In this document: positions 1 to 8,072 of the stretch, piece by piece
Layout of the letters: every line of letters begins with the position of its first letter
Position numbering within the stretch: the stretch's first letter is position 1
From: an uncultured Eubacteriales bacterium
GTDB lineage: Bacteria; Bacillota; Clostridia; Christensenellales; Aristaeellaceae
Length of the DNA: 62,462 bases
NCBI GenBank assembly: GCA_902774025.1
Contig: CACYGY010000018.1
Location: forward strand, 1-62,462
Reading direction: 5' to 3'
Notes under the pieces: generated by a model
What the model saw: the letters and a program-made list of their open reading frames with translations, nothing else
Told to the model about the DNA's origin: nothing
The model's database searches: none
Position numbers and translations under genes: made by a program

Positions 1-615
1 ATCCTGATGGAGTCGCTCAAGACTGCTTATTCGACGGCGTATGATCGTCTGCTTCTCCTGGTCAAAGGCGGAAGAATAGGAAAAGTTGTGTCTGTCGATG
101 CTACATGCACTAGCATTCGCGACCTGAAACAGGAAGATATCGGTCATGTGTGGAACAGCATCTGCGCCTGGGGACCTACGGCATTCCTGCCGATCTTTCA
201 GATCCTGGGAACAGACTACCGCAATGTGAACATCAGCAGTTTGTATCTTGATTCCGAGCACAAGTTCGACTTGTTCTCGAAAGTTGATTTTCTGTATGAC
301 AATGCAGTCGCATCCGCGAAAGTCGGACGGGGAGTAAAGTCCGAGGGAGAACTCGTCATATCAGGGACGAAAGGGTATATCTATGTGCCTGCACCTTGGT
401 GGAAGACAGATTATTTCGAGATCAGATTTGAACAGATGCAGAATAACAAGCGATATTTTTATCCGCTGGAAGGTGAAGGTATTCGCTATGAGCTGGTCGC
501 TTTTGTGAAGGCAATAGCGAAAGCTGCTGAGATCAAAAGTGCTGCAGAAAATGATCCGGAGAATCATGGGCTATACCTTTTTCCTGCTGCTGATCCTTGC
601 CCTGTATCTGTTTGA
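1..615 (+). CDS. Gfo/Idh/MocA-type oxidoreductase, 5'-truncated, abnormal 3' end
   Basis: The reading frame is open from the first base, so the gene begins outside the window; the NAD-binding Rossmann half is missing. What remains (about 200 residues) looks like the substrate-binding half of the Gfo/Idh/MocA family: a segment LVKGGRIGKVVSVDAT near residues 20-35, an aromatic-rich strand GYIYVPAPWWK, and GEGIRYELVAFVKAI near residue 168. Family members normally continue about 40 residues beyond that point with a helix, but here the frame runs on only through unrelated residues, in the region that is out-of-frame coding sequence of the next gene. Base composition (many AT-ending codons) differs from everything downstream to 60 kb. 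It could be a truncated pseudogene, a remnant of transferred DNA, or an assembly join near 510-550. No enzyme specificity can be assigned. Confidence 0.6.
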   Translation: MLMESLKTAYSTAYDRLLLLVKGGRIGKVVSVDATCTSIRDLKQEDIGHVWNSICAWGPTAFLPIFQILGTDYRNVNISSLYLDSEHKFDLFSKVDFLYDNAVASAKVGRGVKSEGELVISGTKGYIYVPAPWWKTDYFEIRFEQMQNNKRYFYPLEGEGIRYELVAFVKAIAKAAEIKSAAENDPENHGLYLFPAADPCPVSV

Positions 616-2053
616 AAACAATGCCGGCACCCGGATCCTCCTCATTGCCACCCTCCTCATACCCCTCATCCCGCCCCTGGCCCGTCTCATTTTCAGGAGG
701 GAGTCAAAGCGCCGGATGGAATCCCTTCCCCGTGTCCGGCCTCAGTTCCGTACACAGGAGGAACCCTGTGACATTCGCACCTTTGTTCCCGGAGATCCGG
801 TGAACCGGATTCACTGGAAGCTCTCCGCCAAGCGCGGACAGCTCCTTCTCCGCTCCTCCTTCACGGACGCCTCTGAATCCCAGACCGTCCCATGCCCGGA
901 TCCGGTTCCCGGCAGCGCGCTTCCAGCCCCTGACAGGACGCGGCGGAAGGTACGGTTCCTTCTCATCCTTCTTCTTTTCCTGCTCCTTTTTCTTCTTTTC
1001 CTGCTCCCCGCCGCCCGGCAGGGATGCCTTTCCATCTGCAATGACCTGTTCCGTCTGAGTGAAGCCTCCAACACCTACCGGTATGCATTTTTTCAGGTGT
1101 CCCCTGACGCGTCCCCCATCCTGTCCGTCTTTCTCCTCATTGCCTCGGGCCTTGTGCTTCTCGCGCTTCTTTTCCTGACAGGAAGCCATCTTCTGGCCCT
1201 TGCGGTCATCTCGCTTCTGGACATGGGACAGATCTACCTTGGACTTTCCCTCCCCGCCTGGATCCAGATCCCGTTGCACTTTCTTCTTCTCCTCTTCCTG
1301 TGCCGCCCTTTCCGTCTGAAGATATTCCTGCCTCTTTCTGCCGCTGTCATCCTTCTCTCCCTCACCGTCCTCCTTCTCCTCCCAGGAGTGGATCCCGCGC
1401 TTGAGGAATTCTCCGAGCGAATCCGGGACCGTCTGACCCCTGGTGTGACCGCTGTTTCCTCCTCCGGAAGTTCTCTTTCGGAGACGGAAAAGGAGACAAG
1501 ACATACCCATTTCATGACCAGAGAAGAAGGGAATTCCGCTTCCCGGGAAGGACAGGATTACAGGGAGGTCACCCGTAAGCAGTCGGAAATCTCCAGGCCG
1601 GACTGGATGCATATTCTGGAAATTATCCTCCGGATTCTTTTGATTCCCGTTCTTCTGCTTGTGCCCTTCCTTCCCTTTCTGCTCTCCGTCGTGTACCACC
1701 GGAAAAGGGAAGCCCTCCGGGAACGGTATCTGTCGGAAGACCTTCATACAGCCCTTTGCGCCATCTTCCAGTCCGTCACAGTCTGGCTTGAGGAAGCAGG
1801 CATCGGATCCGGAAACCTTCCCTATGTCCGCTGGTCCCCGGCCCTGACGGGCCTGTTTTCCCCTGACTACATCCGGCGCTTTCAGTCCCTGAGTGAGGCT
1901 TTTGAGGAAGCCGCCTACAGTGAGCATTCCCTGCGGGAGGAGACACGGAAGGACATGCTGACGCTTCTGGAGGAGACCGGAAAGGTGCTGAAGGGGAAAT
2001 GCAGCTTTCGTGCACGGTTCCGCCTGAAATACAGAGAAGGGGTGTGGATATGA
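551..2053 (+). CDS. DUF58-domain membrane protein with multi-pass extension
   Basis: The 500-residue product starts with one or two membrane segments (about 6-45), then carries the DUF58 signature: DIR at 74-76, PGD at 80-82 and IHWK at 87-90, followed by SAK. After this come at least four more hydrophobic segments (about 136-152, 190-210, 212-232, 242-282), a polar stretch and a last membrane segment near 355-385, then a soluble tail. DUF58 proteins usually sit beside MoxR ATPases and transglutaminase-like proteins; here only the lipoprotein follows, by a 4-base ATGA overlap. The spacer between the first membrane segments and the DUF58 signature is only about 25 residues, far shorter than usual, so the domain may be cut down. 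The start at 551 is chosen because the hydrophobic N-terminus begins there; no good ribosome binding site is visible, which fits a disturbed upstream junction. Function unknown; a cell-envelope role is inferred. Confidence 0.6.
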   Translation: MIRRIMGYTFFLLLILALYLFENNAGTRILLIATLLIPLIPPLARLIFRRESKRRMESLPRVRPQFRTQEEPCDIRTFVPGDPVNRIHWKLSAKRGQLLLRSSFTDASESQTVPCPDPVPGSALPAPDRTRRKVRFLLILLLFLLLFLLFLLPAARQGCLSICNDLFRLSEASNTYRYAFFQVSPDASPILSVFLLIASGLVLLALLFLTGSHLLALAVISLLDMGQIYLGLSLPAWIQIPLHFLLLLFLCRPFRLKIFLPLSAAVILLSLTVLLLLPGVDPALEEFSERIRDRLTPGVTAVSSSGSSLSETEKETRHTHFMTREEGNSASREGQDYREVTRKQSEISRPDWMHILEIILRILLIPVLLLVPFLPFLLSVVYHRKREALRERYLSEDLHTALCAIFQSVTVWLEEAGIGSGNLPYVRWSPALTGLFSPDYIRRFQSLSEAFEEAAYSEHSLREETRKDMLTLLEETGKVLKGKCSFRARFRLKYREGVWI

Positions 2054-3069
2054 AAGATACCTTTCGCAAAGCGCTGCTCCTTCTGACTTTTCTCCTTCTG
2101 CTGCCGCTCCTCTCCTCCTGCCGCTCCCGCGTGATGCCGGAAGGACAGCCGGGCAATGTCATGGATTCCTCCCTCTCCATGGTTTCCTCAGACAGCGAAA
2201 AGGAAGGGACAGAAGCCATGGAACCGGATCCCGGCAATGAACCGGACGGCTTTTCAGAGGAGGAGGGGAAAAGCCGGGAAAACCCCGAATCCGACCGTCT
2301 GGAGCATGATGATCTGGCGGAGGCGGAAATCCGTTCAGGCCAGAGTCACATTCTTGACGTCCCCGGCGAGGGAGAAGGTGCGCCGGAGTCATCGGAGGAT
2401 GCGGGGGTGAAAAGGGACCGGCTCCGGGAGGAGGGTGACAGGAGCGCTCTGCAGACTCTGACGGATCCTCAGGCGGATACCCTTGGGGTATCTCACGACG
2501 CGGAAGCGTCGGATTCAGCCATAACCTATTACAAGGTTCTCCTCAGTGAGCGCATGAAATCGCTTTTTGAGTGCCAGCGCTCTCCCGTGTACCTGGAAAC
2601 GGTCCGGGACCACGAGACGGTCTTCCGCGCCTCCCCGGAGCATCTTCTGATCCTGTCTTCCGGGGCCTATGACGTATCTTCCCGCCTGATGGAGGAAAAC
2701 CTCATCGTGGACGACAGATGGATTGTCCGCAAGAACCCCGGGGTGATCGTTAAGATCTCAGAGGAGGGCGTTCTGGGGAGAAACGTCCTGCTTCCCCTGC
2801 GTGCGGATGCCCTGCGCCGTTCGATTCTTGCCCGGGAGGGCTTTGAGAAAACCGAGGCTGTACGGAAGGATCATGTCCTCCTTCTTTCCTCCGACTTTAT
2901 GGATGAGCCCCATCTGCGTCTGGTCTCCTCCCTTGCCATCGCCATGGAAGCCGCTCCGGACCTGTTCGGGGATGTGAAGCTGGAAGAAGCGCTGGACGAG
3001 ATGTGCCATGAAGCCTGGGGGACAGGATACGGAGGGATCTTCTTCTATCGGGGCGGAAGTGCACCCTAA
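2050..3069 (+). CDS. lipoprotein with possible periplasmic-binding-protein fold
   Basis: The 339-residue protein starts at ATG 2050, overlapping the previous stop by four bases, so the two genes are translationally coupled. Its N-terminus is a lipoprotein signal (positive residues, a leucine run, then LLSSC with the cysteine about residue 23). A long, acidic, Glu/Ser/Asp-rich linker (about 30-160) leads to a folded C-terminal half. There, the stretch VDDRWIVRKNPGVIVKI and the ending LVSSLAIAMEAAPDLFGDV resemble the second lobe of TroA/BtuF-like substrate-binding proteins, but the resemblance is partial and no metal ligands or ABC transporter partners are seen. Likely anchored on the outside of the membrane. 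I do not recognise a named family; the binding-protein reading is tentative. Confidence 0.6.
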   Translation: MKDTFRKALLLLTFLLLLPLLSSCRSRVMPEGQPGNVMDSSLSMVSSDSEKEGTEAMEPDPGNEPDGFSEEEGKSRENPESDRLEHDDLAEAEIRSGQSHILDVPGEGEGAPESSEDAGVKRDRLREEGDRSALQTLTDPQADTLGVSHDAEASDSAITYYKVLLSERMKSLFECQRSPVYLETVRDHETVFRASPEHLLILSSGAYDVSSRLMEENLIVDDRWIVRKNPGVIVKISEEGVLGRNVLLPLRADALRRSILAREGFEKTEAVRKDHVLLLSSDFMDEPHLRLVSSLAIAMEAAPDLFGDVKLEEALDEMCHEAWGTGYGGIFFYRGGSAP

Positions 3070-3081
3070 AGTCCCGTTTCC

Positions 3082-3099
3082 GGCCTGATTCGGCCTTTT
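3082..3099 (+). terminator. weak intrinsic terminator after the lipoprotein gene
   Basis: GGCC (3082-3085) and GGCC (3092-3095) can pair around a six-base loop and are followed by TTTT. The stem is only four pairs, so termination is probably partial. Confidence 0.3.
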
Positions 3100-3116
3100 G
3101 AATTTCATACGGCGTG

Positions 3117-3145
3117 TTTACAAACCCCGCCGAATCTGTTACAAT
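3117..3145 (+). promoter_or_regulatory. promoter for rpsO(-pnp)
   Basis: TTTACA at 3117-3122 and TACAAT at 3140-3145 with a 17-base spacer match a vegetative sigma promoter. It leaves a leader of about 120 bases before rpsO. Confidence 0.6.
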
Positions 3146-3217
3146 GTGCCCCGGATTTGAACCAGGAACTCGGGCCAGAGCTTACTCCGCCTCGGTTCTG
3201 TGTTTCTGGCGATTGAT

Positions 3218-3246
3218 CTGGGGCGTTGCCCTGAAAAACTCCCCAG
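3218..3246 (+). promoter_or_regulatory. leader hairpin overlapping the approach to rpsO start
   Basis: CTGGGG (3218-3223) pairs with CCCCAG (3241-3246), ending 12 bases before the ribosome binding site at about 3257. S15 leaders in several bacteria fold into structures bound by S15 itself; that this hairpin does so is inference only. Confidence 0.3.
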
Positions 3247-3271
3247 GGGAGAATAATGGAGGATTTTTGTC

Positions 3272-3526
3272 ATGACCAAGTCTGAAATCATCGCCGCCTA
3301 TGCCCAGCACCCCGGTGATACCGGTTCCCCCGAAGTGCAGATTGCCCTTCTTACAGACCGGATCAACAATCTCAACGAGCATCTGAAGAAGAACAAGAAT
3401 GACCACCATTCCAACCGTGGTCTTCTGCTGATGGTCGGACGCCGCCGCGGCATGCTGGAATACCTGAAAAAGACCGATATCGAGCGCTATCGTACCCTGA
3501 TCGCCCGGCTCAACCTGCGCAAGTAA
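3272..3526 (+). CDS. rpsO: 30S ribosomal protein S15
   Basis: The 84-residue product is a full-length S15. It contains the family hallmark [21 protein letters not shown] (split here: [10 protein letters not shown] then [11 protein letters not shown]) and the N-terminal [12 protein letters not shown] segment. S15 binds 16S rRNA early in assembly of the 30S platform. The start is fixed by a GGAGG at about 3258-3262 ahead of ATG 3272. The next gene is pnp, the classic rpsO-pnp order, with two hairpins in between that probably uncouple the levels of the two products. Confidence 0.97.
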   Translation: MTKSEIIAAYAQHPGDTGSPEVQIALLTDRINNLNEHLKKNKNDHHSNRGLLLMVGRRRGMLEYLKKTDIERYRTLIARLNLRK

Positions 3527-3564
3527 GGCTGAGGAAGTCTTTTCAGATTCGCTGATCGAAGATG

Positions 3565-3593
3565 GCCGCCGGTCAGGGAAACCTGCCGGCGGC
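3565..3593 (+). terminator. hairpin terminator or processing site after rpsO
   Basis: GCCGCCGG and CCGGCGGC form an eight-pair stem extended by CAGG/CCTG around a GAAA tetraloop, followed by TTTCCTT. The U-run is broken, so read-through into pnp is likely. Confidence 0.6.
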
Positions 3594-3662
3594 TTTCCTT
3601 CTGATTTCACCCAGCGTCTTTCCGTCCCGGAAAGACGCATTCCACTGCCTTGCGGATGTTAT

Positions 3663-3688
3663 CCCCTAGAAATCCCATAGGGGTTTTT
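3663..3688 (+). terminator. hairpin plus U-run in the pnp leader
   Basis: CCCCTA (3663-3668) pairs with TAGGGG (3678-3683), followed directly by TTTTT. It lies about 40 bases before pnp and can act as a second rpsO terminator or as a leader attenuator. Confidence 0.5.
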
Positions 3689-3729
3689 ATAGATAGCACC
3701 CGCGAGGACGACCGAAAAAGGAGTACAGC

Positions 3730-5895
3730 ATGGATTACAAGTCCTATACCATGGATCTGGCCGGCCGGAAACTGACCCTGGAATTCGGCAAGTACTGTGA
3801 ACAGGCCAACGGCTCTGTCTGGGTTCACCTTGGAGACACGGTGGTGATGGTGAACGCCACCATGGCAGCCCAGCCCCGTGAGGGTGTGGACTTCTTCCCC
3901 CTTGCCGTGGATGTGGAGGAGAAGCAGTATTCCGTGGGCAAGATCCCCGGAGGCTTCATCAAGCGCGAAGGCCGTCCCACCGACAAGGCAACCCTCACCT
4001 GCCGCCTCATTGACCGTCCCCTTCGGCCTCTGTTCGCCAAGGGCATGCGCAATGACGTGCAGGTGGTTGTGACCATCCTCAGCGTGGAGCAGGACGTGCC
4101 CCCGGAAATCCCCGCCATGATCGGTTCCTCCATTGCCATCGCCGTGAGCGATATTCCCTGGGGCGGCCCCACCGGCAGCGTGCATGTGGGACGCGTGGAC
4201 GGAGAGTATGTGCTGCTCCCCGATGAGGAGGAGCGCGCCCGGTCCGATATGAGCCTGTATGTGGCAGGCACAAAGGACGCCATCATGATGGTGGAAGCCG
4301 GCGCCAATGAGCTGAGCGAGGACGTCATGCTGGACGGCATCCTCTTTGCCCACGAAGCCATCAAGAAGCTGGTGGAATTCCAGGAAATGATCGTGGCGGA
4401 CATCGGCAAGGAAAAGGTAACGGTTCCCCTGAACACCACCGGCGACGACGTAAAGCAGGCGGTTCGGGAGTTTGCTCTGGAAAAGGCCCGCTGGACCTTT
4501 GACACCTTTGACCGCTATGAGCGTCAGACCCGGGAAGCCAAAACAAAGGAAGAAGTGCTCACCGCCCTGTCCGAAAAGTTCCCGGAGCGGGAAGCGGAGA
4601 TCGCCGATGCCCTTTATTACCTGAACAAGGAAGTCATGCGCCGCCGGATTCTGGACGAGGGCGTGCGGGCTGACGGCCGGAAGGTGACGGAAATCCGTCC
4701 CATCTGGTGCGAGGTTGGGGTTCTTCCCCGGGTCCACGGTTCCGCCGTTTTCACCCGCGGCCAGACTCAGGCCCTGACCATCACCACACTGGGACCGCTC
4801 AGCGACGGCCAGACTCTGGACGGACTGAGCAATGAGACCTTCAAGCGCTATATTCACCAGTACAACATGCCTCCCTATGCCACCGGCGAGGCGGGCCGTC
4901 TGAAGAGCCCCGGCCGCAGGGAGATCGGCCACGGTGCTCTGGCGGAGCGGGCTCTGCTGCCCGTGATTCCCTCCGAAGAGGAATTCCCCTACGCCATGCG
5001 TCTGGTAAGTGAGATTCTTTCCTCCAACGGCTCCTCTTCCATGGCCAGTGTCTGCGGCTCCACCCTGTCCCTGATGGACGCGGGCGTACCGATTCACGCG
5101 CCGGTGGCCGGCGTGGCCATGGGCCTGATCAAGGACACGGAGAGCGACAAGGTGGCCGTGCTCACCGACATCCAGGGCCTGGAAGACTTCCTGGGGGACA
5201 TGGATTTCAAGGTGGCCGGCACCATGAACGGCATCACCGCCATCCAGATGGACATCAAGATCGCCGGTATTGACCGCGCCATCCTGAAGCGGGCTCTGGA
5301 GCAGGCTCTGCAGGGTCGTCTCTATATCCTGAAGCTGATGCTGGATACCCTGGGACAGCCCAGAGAGAATCTTTCCAAATATGCACCCAGGATCATCCAG
5401 TTCACCATCAATCCCGATAAGATCCGTGAGGTCATCGGACCCGGCGGAAAGATGATCAATAAGATCATCGCTGAGACCGGCGCCAAGATTGACATTGAGG
5501 ATGACGGCCGCGTGTTCATCGCCACCCCCGATGAGAACGGCGCCGAAAAGGCCAAGAAGATCATTCTGGGCATTGCCAAGGATGTGGAAGTGGGCGACGT
5601 ATATCAGGGCGTTGTGGCCCGGATCATGAACTTCGGCGCCTTTGTGGAACTGGCCCCCGGCAAGGAGGGCATGATCCACATCTCCAAGATCGCTGATCAT
5701 CGCGTGGAAAAGATCGAGGATGTGGTGAAGGTCGGCGACGAGCTGGAAGTGAAGGTCAGCGAGATTGACGCCCAGGGCCGCATCAATCTGATCCGCAATG
5801 ACATCACCTACCCTGCCGCCGGCACCGGCGAAAAGCGTGAGGGCACGCCCTTCCGTACCCGCCCGCCCCGCAGGGATTCCCGTCCTCAGCACTGA
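3730..5895 (+). CDS. pnp: polyribonucleotide nucleotidyltransferase (PNPase)
   Basis: The 721-residue protein has the complete PNPase layout: first RNase PH domain (about 10-230), a helical linker, second RNase PH domain (about 310-545) with the active-site stretch [13 protein letters not shown] and SLMDAGVPI, a KH domain with the IGPGGKMI loop (about 570) and a C-terminal S1 domain beginning [20 protein letters not shown] (about 620-690). It degrades RNA 3' to 5' with phosphate as a trimeric cytosolic enzyme. The start ATG 3730 has AAAGGAG ten bases upstream. The tail after S1 is short and basic. Codon use matches the surrounding housekeeping genes. Confidence 0.97.
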   Translation: MDYKSYTMDLAGRKLTLEFGKYCEQANGSVWVHLGDTVVMVNATMAAQPREGVDFFPLAVDVEEKQYSVGKIPGGFIKREGRPTDKATLTCRLIDRPLRPLFAKGMRNDVQVVVTILSVEQDVPPEIPAMIGSSIAIAVSDIPWGGPTGSVHVGRVDGEYVLLPDEEERARSDMSLYVAGTKDAIMMVEAGANELSEDVMLDGILFAHEAIKKLVEFQEMIVADIGKEKVTVPLNTTGDDVKQAVREFALEKARWTFDTFDRYERQTREAKTKEEVLTALSEKFPEREAEIADALYYLNKEVMRRRILDEGVRADGRKVTEIRPIWCEVGVLPRVHGSAVFTRGQTQALTITTLGPLSDGQTLDGLSNETFKRYIHQYNMPPYATGEAGRLKSPGRREIGHGALAERALLPVIPSEEEFPYAMRLVSEILSSNGSSSMASVCGSTLSLMDAGVPIHAPVAGVAMGLIKDTESDKVAVLTDIQGLEDFLGDMDFKVAGTMNGITAIQMDIKIAGIDRAILKRALEQALQGRLYILKLMLDTLGQPRENLSKYAPRIIQFTINPDKIREVIGPGGKMINKIIAETGAKIDIEDDGRVFIATPDENGAEKAKKIILGIAKDVEVGDVYQGVVARIMNFGAFVELAPGKEGMIHISKIADHRVEKIEDVVKVGDELEVKVSEIDAQGRINLIRNDITYPAAGTGEKREGTPFRTRPPRRDSRPQH

Positions 5896-5900
5896 TCATA

Positions 5901-5930
5901 AACGCAGAGATCCGTGAGGGTCTCTGCGTT
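5901..5930 (+). terminator. intrinsic terminator after pnp
   Basis: AACGCAGAGA (5901-5910) and TCTCTGCGTT (5921-5930) form a perfect ten-pair stem. The following bases are TCC rather than a long U-run, and the ribosome binding site of ruvX begins 11 bases later. Confidence 0.6.
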
Positions 5931-5954
5931 TCCAATTACGAAAGGAGATTGCCT

Positions 5955-6374
5955 GTGAGTCGTCTGATCGGACTGGATGTCGGCGATGTGCGCATTGGCG
6001 TGGCCGTCAGTGATCCGGAGCGCATTCTGGCCACCCCGCTGTGCGTGATCCGCAGAGTGGGATGGGGGCCGGACTGTCAGAAAATCATGGAAATCTGCCG
6101 TGAGTATGATACCCTTGAGGTGGTCAGCGGCCTTCCCCTGAACATGGACGGCACGGAAGGCTTTCAGGCCGGCAAGGTACGGGGACTGTGCGGACAGCTT
6201 GAAAAGCGCGGAGTTTCTGTGTATTATCAGGACGAGCGGCTGAGCACCGTTGAAGCCGAGGACGCCCTGATTGAAGGAGGCGTGGACCGGCATGGACGGA
6301 AACAGGTAGTGGACAAGGTGGCCGCTGCCGTCATTCTCCAGTCCTATCTGGACGAACATGCTCTCAGGCCGTGA
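5955..6374 (+). CDS. ruvX: RuvX/YqgF family putative Holliday junction resolvase, pre-16S rRNA nuclease
   Basis: The 139-residue protein shows the RNase H-like YqgF fold: GLDVGDVRIGVAVSD at the N-terminus with the first acidic residue, VVSGLPLNMDGTEG in the middle, and YQDERLSTVEAE near residue 92 plus the late acidic VVDKVAAA. Homologues trim the 5' end of 16S rRNA and have been proposed as Holliday junction resolvases. The start is the GTG at 5955, seven bases after AAAGGAG (5941-5947). The end lies 45 bases before the signal peptide start of the next gene. Confidence 0.9.
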   Translation: MSRLIGLDVGDVRIGVAVSDPERILATPLCVIRRVGWGPDCQKIMEICREYDTLEVVSGLPLNMDGTEGFQAGKVRGLCGQLEKRGVSVYYQDERLSTVEAEDALIEGGVDRHGRKQVVDKVAAAVILQSYLDEHALRP

Positions 6375-6419
6375 CATTTTCTTTCCCTCAGCCTGAAACC
6401 CTCCTGAACGAGGTGATGT

Positions 6420-7738
6420 ATGAAACGCCTGTTTATCCTGCTCCTGACTCTCTGCACGGCCCTTTTCCCCATCCTGCCCGCCTCCGGTGGGTCACCCTGG
6501 AAAAGCAGGACACGACCCAGAGCAACAAGAGTGTCGTCCGTGTCTGGACGGCCACCACGGTGCTTGACAGCGTCAATCAGGAACTGAAGGCCATTGAGGA
6601 CGATTATGTGGCCCGTATCGCGCCCACCCTGGAAAAGGCCGCCAACAAAACCACCTCCAACAGCCGTCTGGACGTGGAAATCCGCTACAGCCGCACGGGA
6701 CTGAGATGGATGAGCTTTGTCATCCAGGCCAGAAAGACCTATCACCGGGATCTGATCGGTCAGGAACTGACCACCCGAACCTACGACATGATTACCGGGG
6801 AGCGCCTTCTGCTCTCGGACCTTTTCCCGGAGGACACAGACGTCTGGCCTTTCCTGGCCTCCGAGGTGGCACGTCAGGTACAGGCCTATTTCCCGGATGA
6901 GGACGCTCCGGCATATCTGGTGGATGAGATCTGTGCCCTGGAAAACCTGAAAAGGGCGGACTATTCCCTTCACGGCTATTCCCTGGTTCTGCATTACCCC
7001 GCTTCCCTACTCTACCCGGATCATCACAGCCTGCTGGAAGTAACCATCATGTATGACAGACTCCAGTCCTATTTCACCCAGGCTGCCCGGGAGCAGACGG
7101 ACAATCTGACTTATTACAGGACCTGTGCCCTCACCTTCGATGACGGACCGGTCCGGGACAACACTACCCTGACCCTTCAGAACCTGATGATCTCCGGATG
7201 CCGCGCCACCTTCTTTGTCATCGGCAACCGCATCAGCAGCTTCCGGGATCAGGTGCAGCGGGAGCACGATGAGGGACATGCCATCGGCGGCCACAACTGG
7301 TCCCATGTGAATGTCACCAATGTCAGCGCATCAAACCTCAGGGCTATGAGAAAAAAAGTGGACAATGCCCTGATCAGGGCCATCGGGATTCCCAGCCGGT
7401 ACGACCGGGTCCCCTATGGTCTCTATCCTCCCATGATCAAGGCCAAGGTGGGCTGGCCTTACATCCAGTGGAGCCTGGACACCTATGACTGGCGCGGTCT
7501 TTCCTCCGCCACGGTGCTCAGCCAGGTCAGGAAACAGATCACTGACGGGGACATCATCCTCTGTCATGACATCAAGGACAATACCCCCGCCAGCTGCCTG
7601 AAAATCTGCCAGTATCTGACGGAAAACGGATACATGCTCCTGACCATCGATGAGCTCTTCGCCAAGGATGGCGTCGAACTGAAGGGTGACACAGTCTACT
7701 ACCGGTGCAATCAGGGCGAAACCAGCATCAAGAAATGA
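6420..7738 (+). pseudogene. secreted polysaccharide deacetylase with DUF3298-like N-domain, apparent frameshift
   Basis: ATG 6420, preceded by GAGGTGAT, opens a clear signal peptide (MKRLFILLLTLCTALF, then PILPASGG). The frame of the mature protein, VTLEKQDTTQSNKSVVRVWT onward, is different and joins near the GGTGGG at 6486-6491; one missing base (for example a fourth G) would restore a single gene. Downstream the protein has an RsiV/DUF3298-like domain (YDMITGERLLLSDLF) and a NodB deacetylase domain with TFDDGP, HNWSH, RVPYG, a TYDW stretch and LCHD, all canonical metal and catalytic motifs. It would N-deacetylate peptidoglycan or another cell-wall glycan outside the cell. Either a real 1-base deletion or a sequencing error; the intact motifs favour a recent event. 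The alternative GTG at 6371 would give no export signal. Confidence 0.75.
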
Positions 7739-7743
7739 ATTCC

Positions 7744-7775
7744 GGACCTCCCCCGCCTGGGGAAGGTCCTTTCTT
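7744..7775 (+). terminator. intrinsic terminator after the deacetylase
   Basis: GGACCT-CCCC pairs with GGGG-A-AGGTCC (7744-7769), followed by TTTCTTTC. It separates the deacetylase from the thrS promoter 13 bases further on. Confidence 0.75.
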
Positions 7776-7781
7776 TCTGTA

Positions 7782-7810
7782 TTGACAGACAGACACTTAC
7801 GTGCTAGGAT
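7782..7810 (+). promoter_or_regulatory. promoter of the thrS T-box transcript
   Basis: TTGACA at 7782-7787 and TAGGAT at 7805-7810 with a 17-base spacer. The start of Stem I follows directly. Confidence 0.6.
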
Positions 7811-8027
7811 GGCTCCAACCTTCTGAATGAAGGGGAACATGTCTGTTCTCCGGCGCGGTCAGAGAGTTCCCGTCGCGGCTGAAAGCGGGATCCGAATGCG
7901 GAAACAGGTACCATCCCCGGACGGAACGTGTCATGCGCGTTACTGCATGAAATGAAAGTGGCACATGCAAGCAGGGTGGAACCGCGGATGCGAAGGCATT
8001 CGTCCCCGCAGGGATGTGCGTTTTTTT
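7807..8027 (+). promoter_or_regulatory. T-box riboswitch leader of thrS
   Basis: The conserved T-box sequence AGGGTGGAACCGCGG lies at 7973-7987. Upstream, GGATGG (7807-7812) can pair with CCATCC (7911-7916) to close Stem I, AGAGAG at 7861 is the usual Stem I internal motif, and threonine triplets ACA (7904-7906) and ACC (7910-7912) sit at the expected specifier position; I cannot decide between them by eye. The terminator is GCA-CGTCCC/GGGATG-TGC (7996-8019) followed by GTTTTTTT. Uncharged tRNA-Thr would favour the antiterminator and raise thrS transcription. Confidence 0.9.
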
Positions 8028-8072
8028 ATTCTGCCCGTCCGGTCCTGCTGCATTGGAAAGGAGAGATTTATC

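Noticed and set aside
3607..5892. 761-codon minus-strand open frame opposite pnp
   Set aside because: It is the antisense of pnp, arising from high-GC third positions; no start signals and no family features.
6371..6480. GTG start for the deacetylase overlapping ruvX
   Set aside because: It gives a Pro-rich N-terminus without a signal peptide, while the ATG at 6420 in another frame gives a textbook one.
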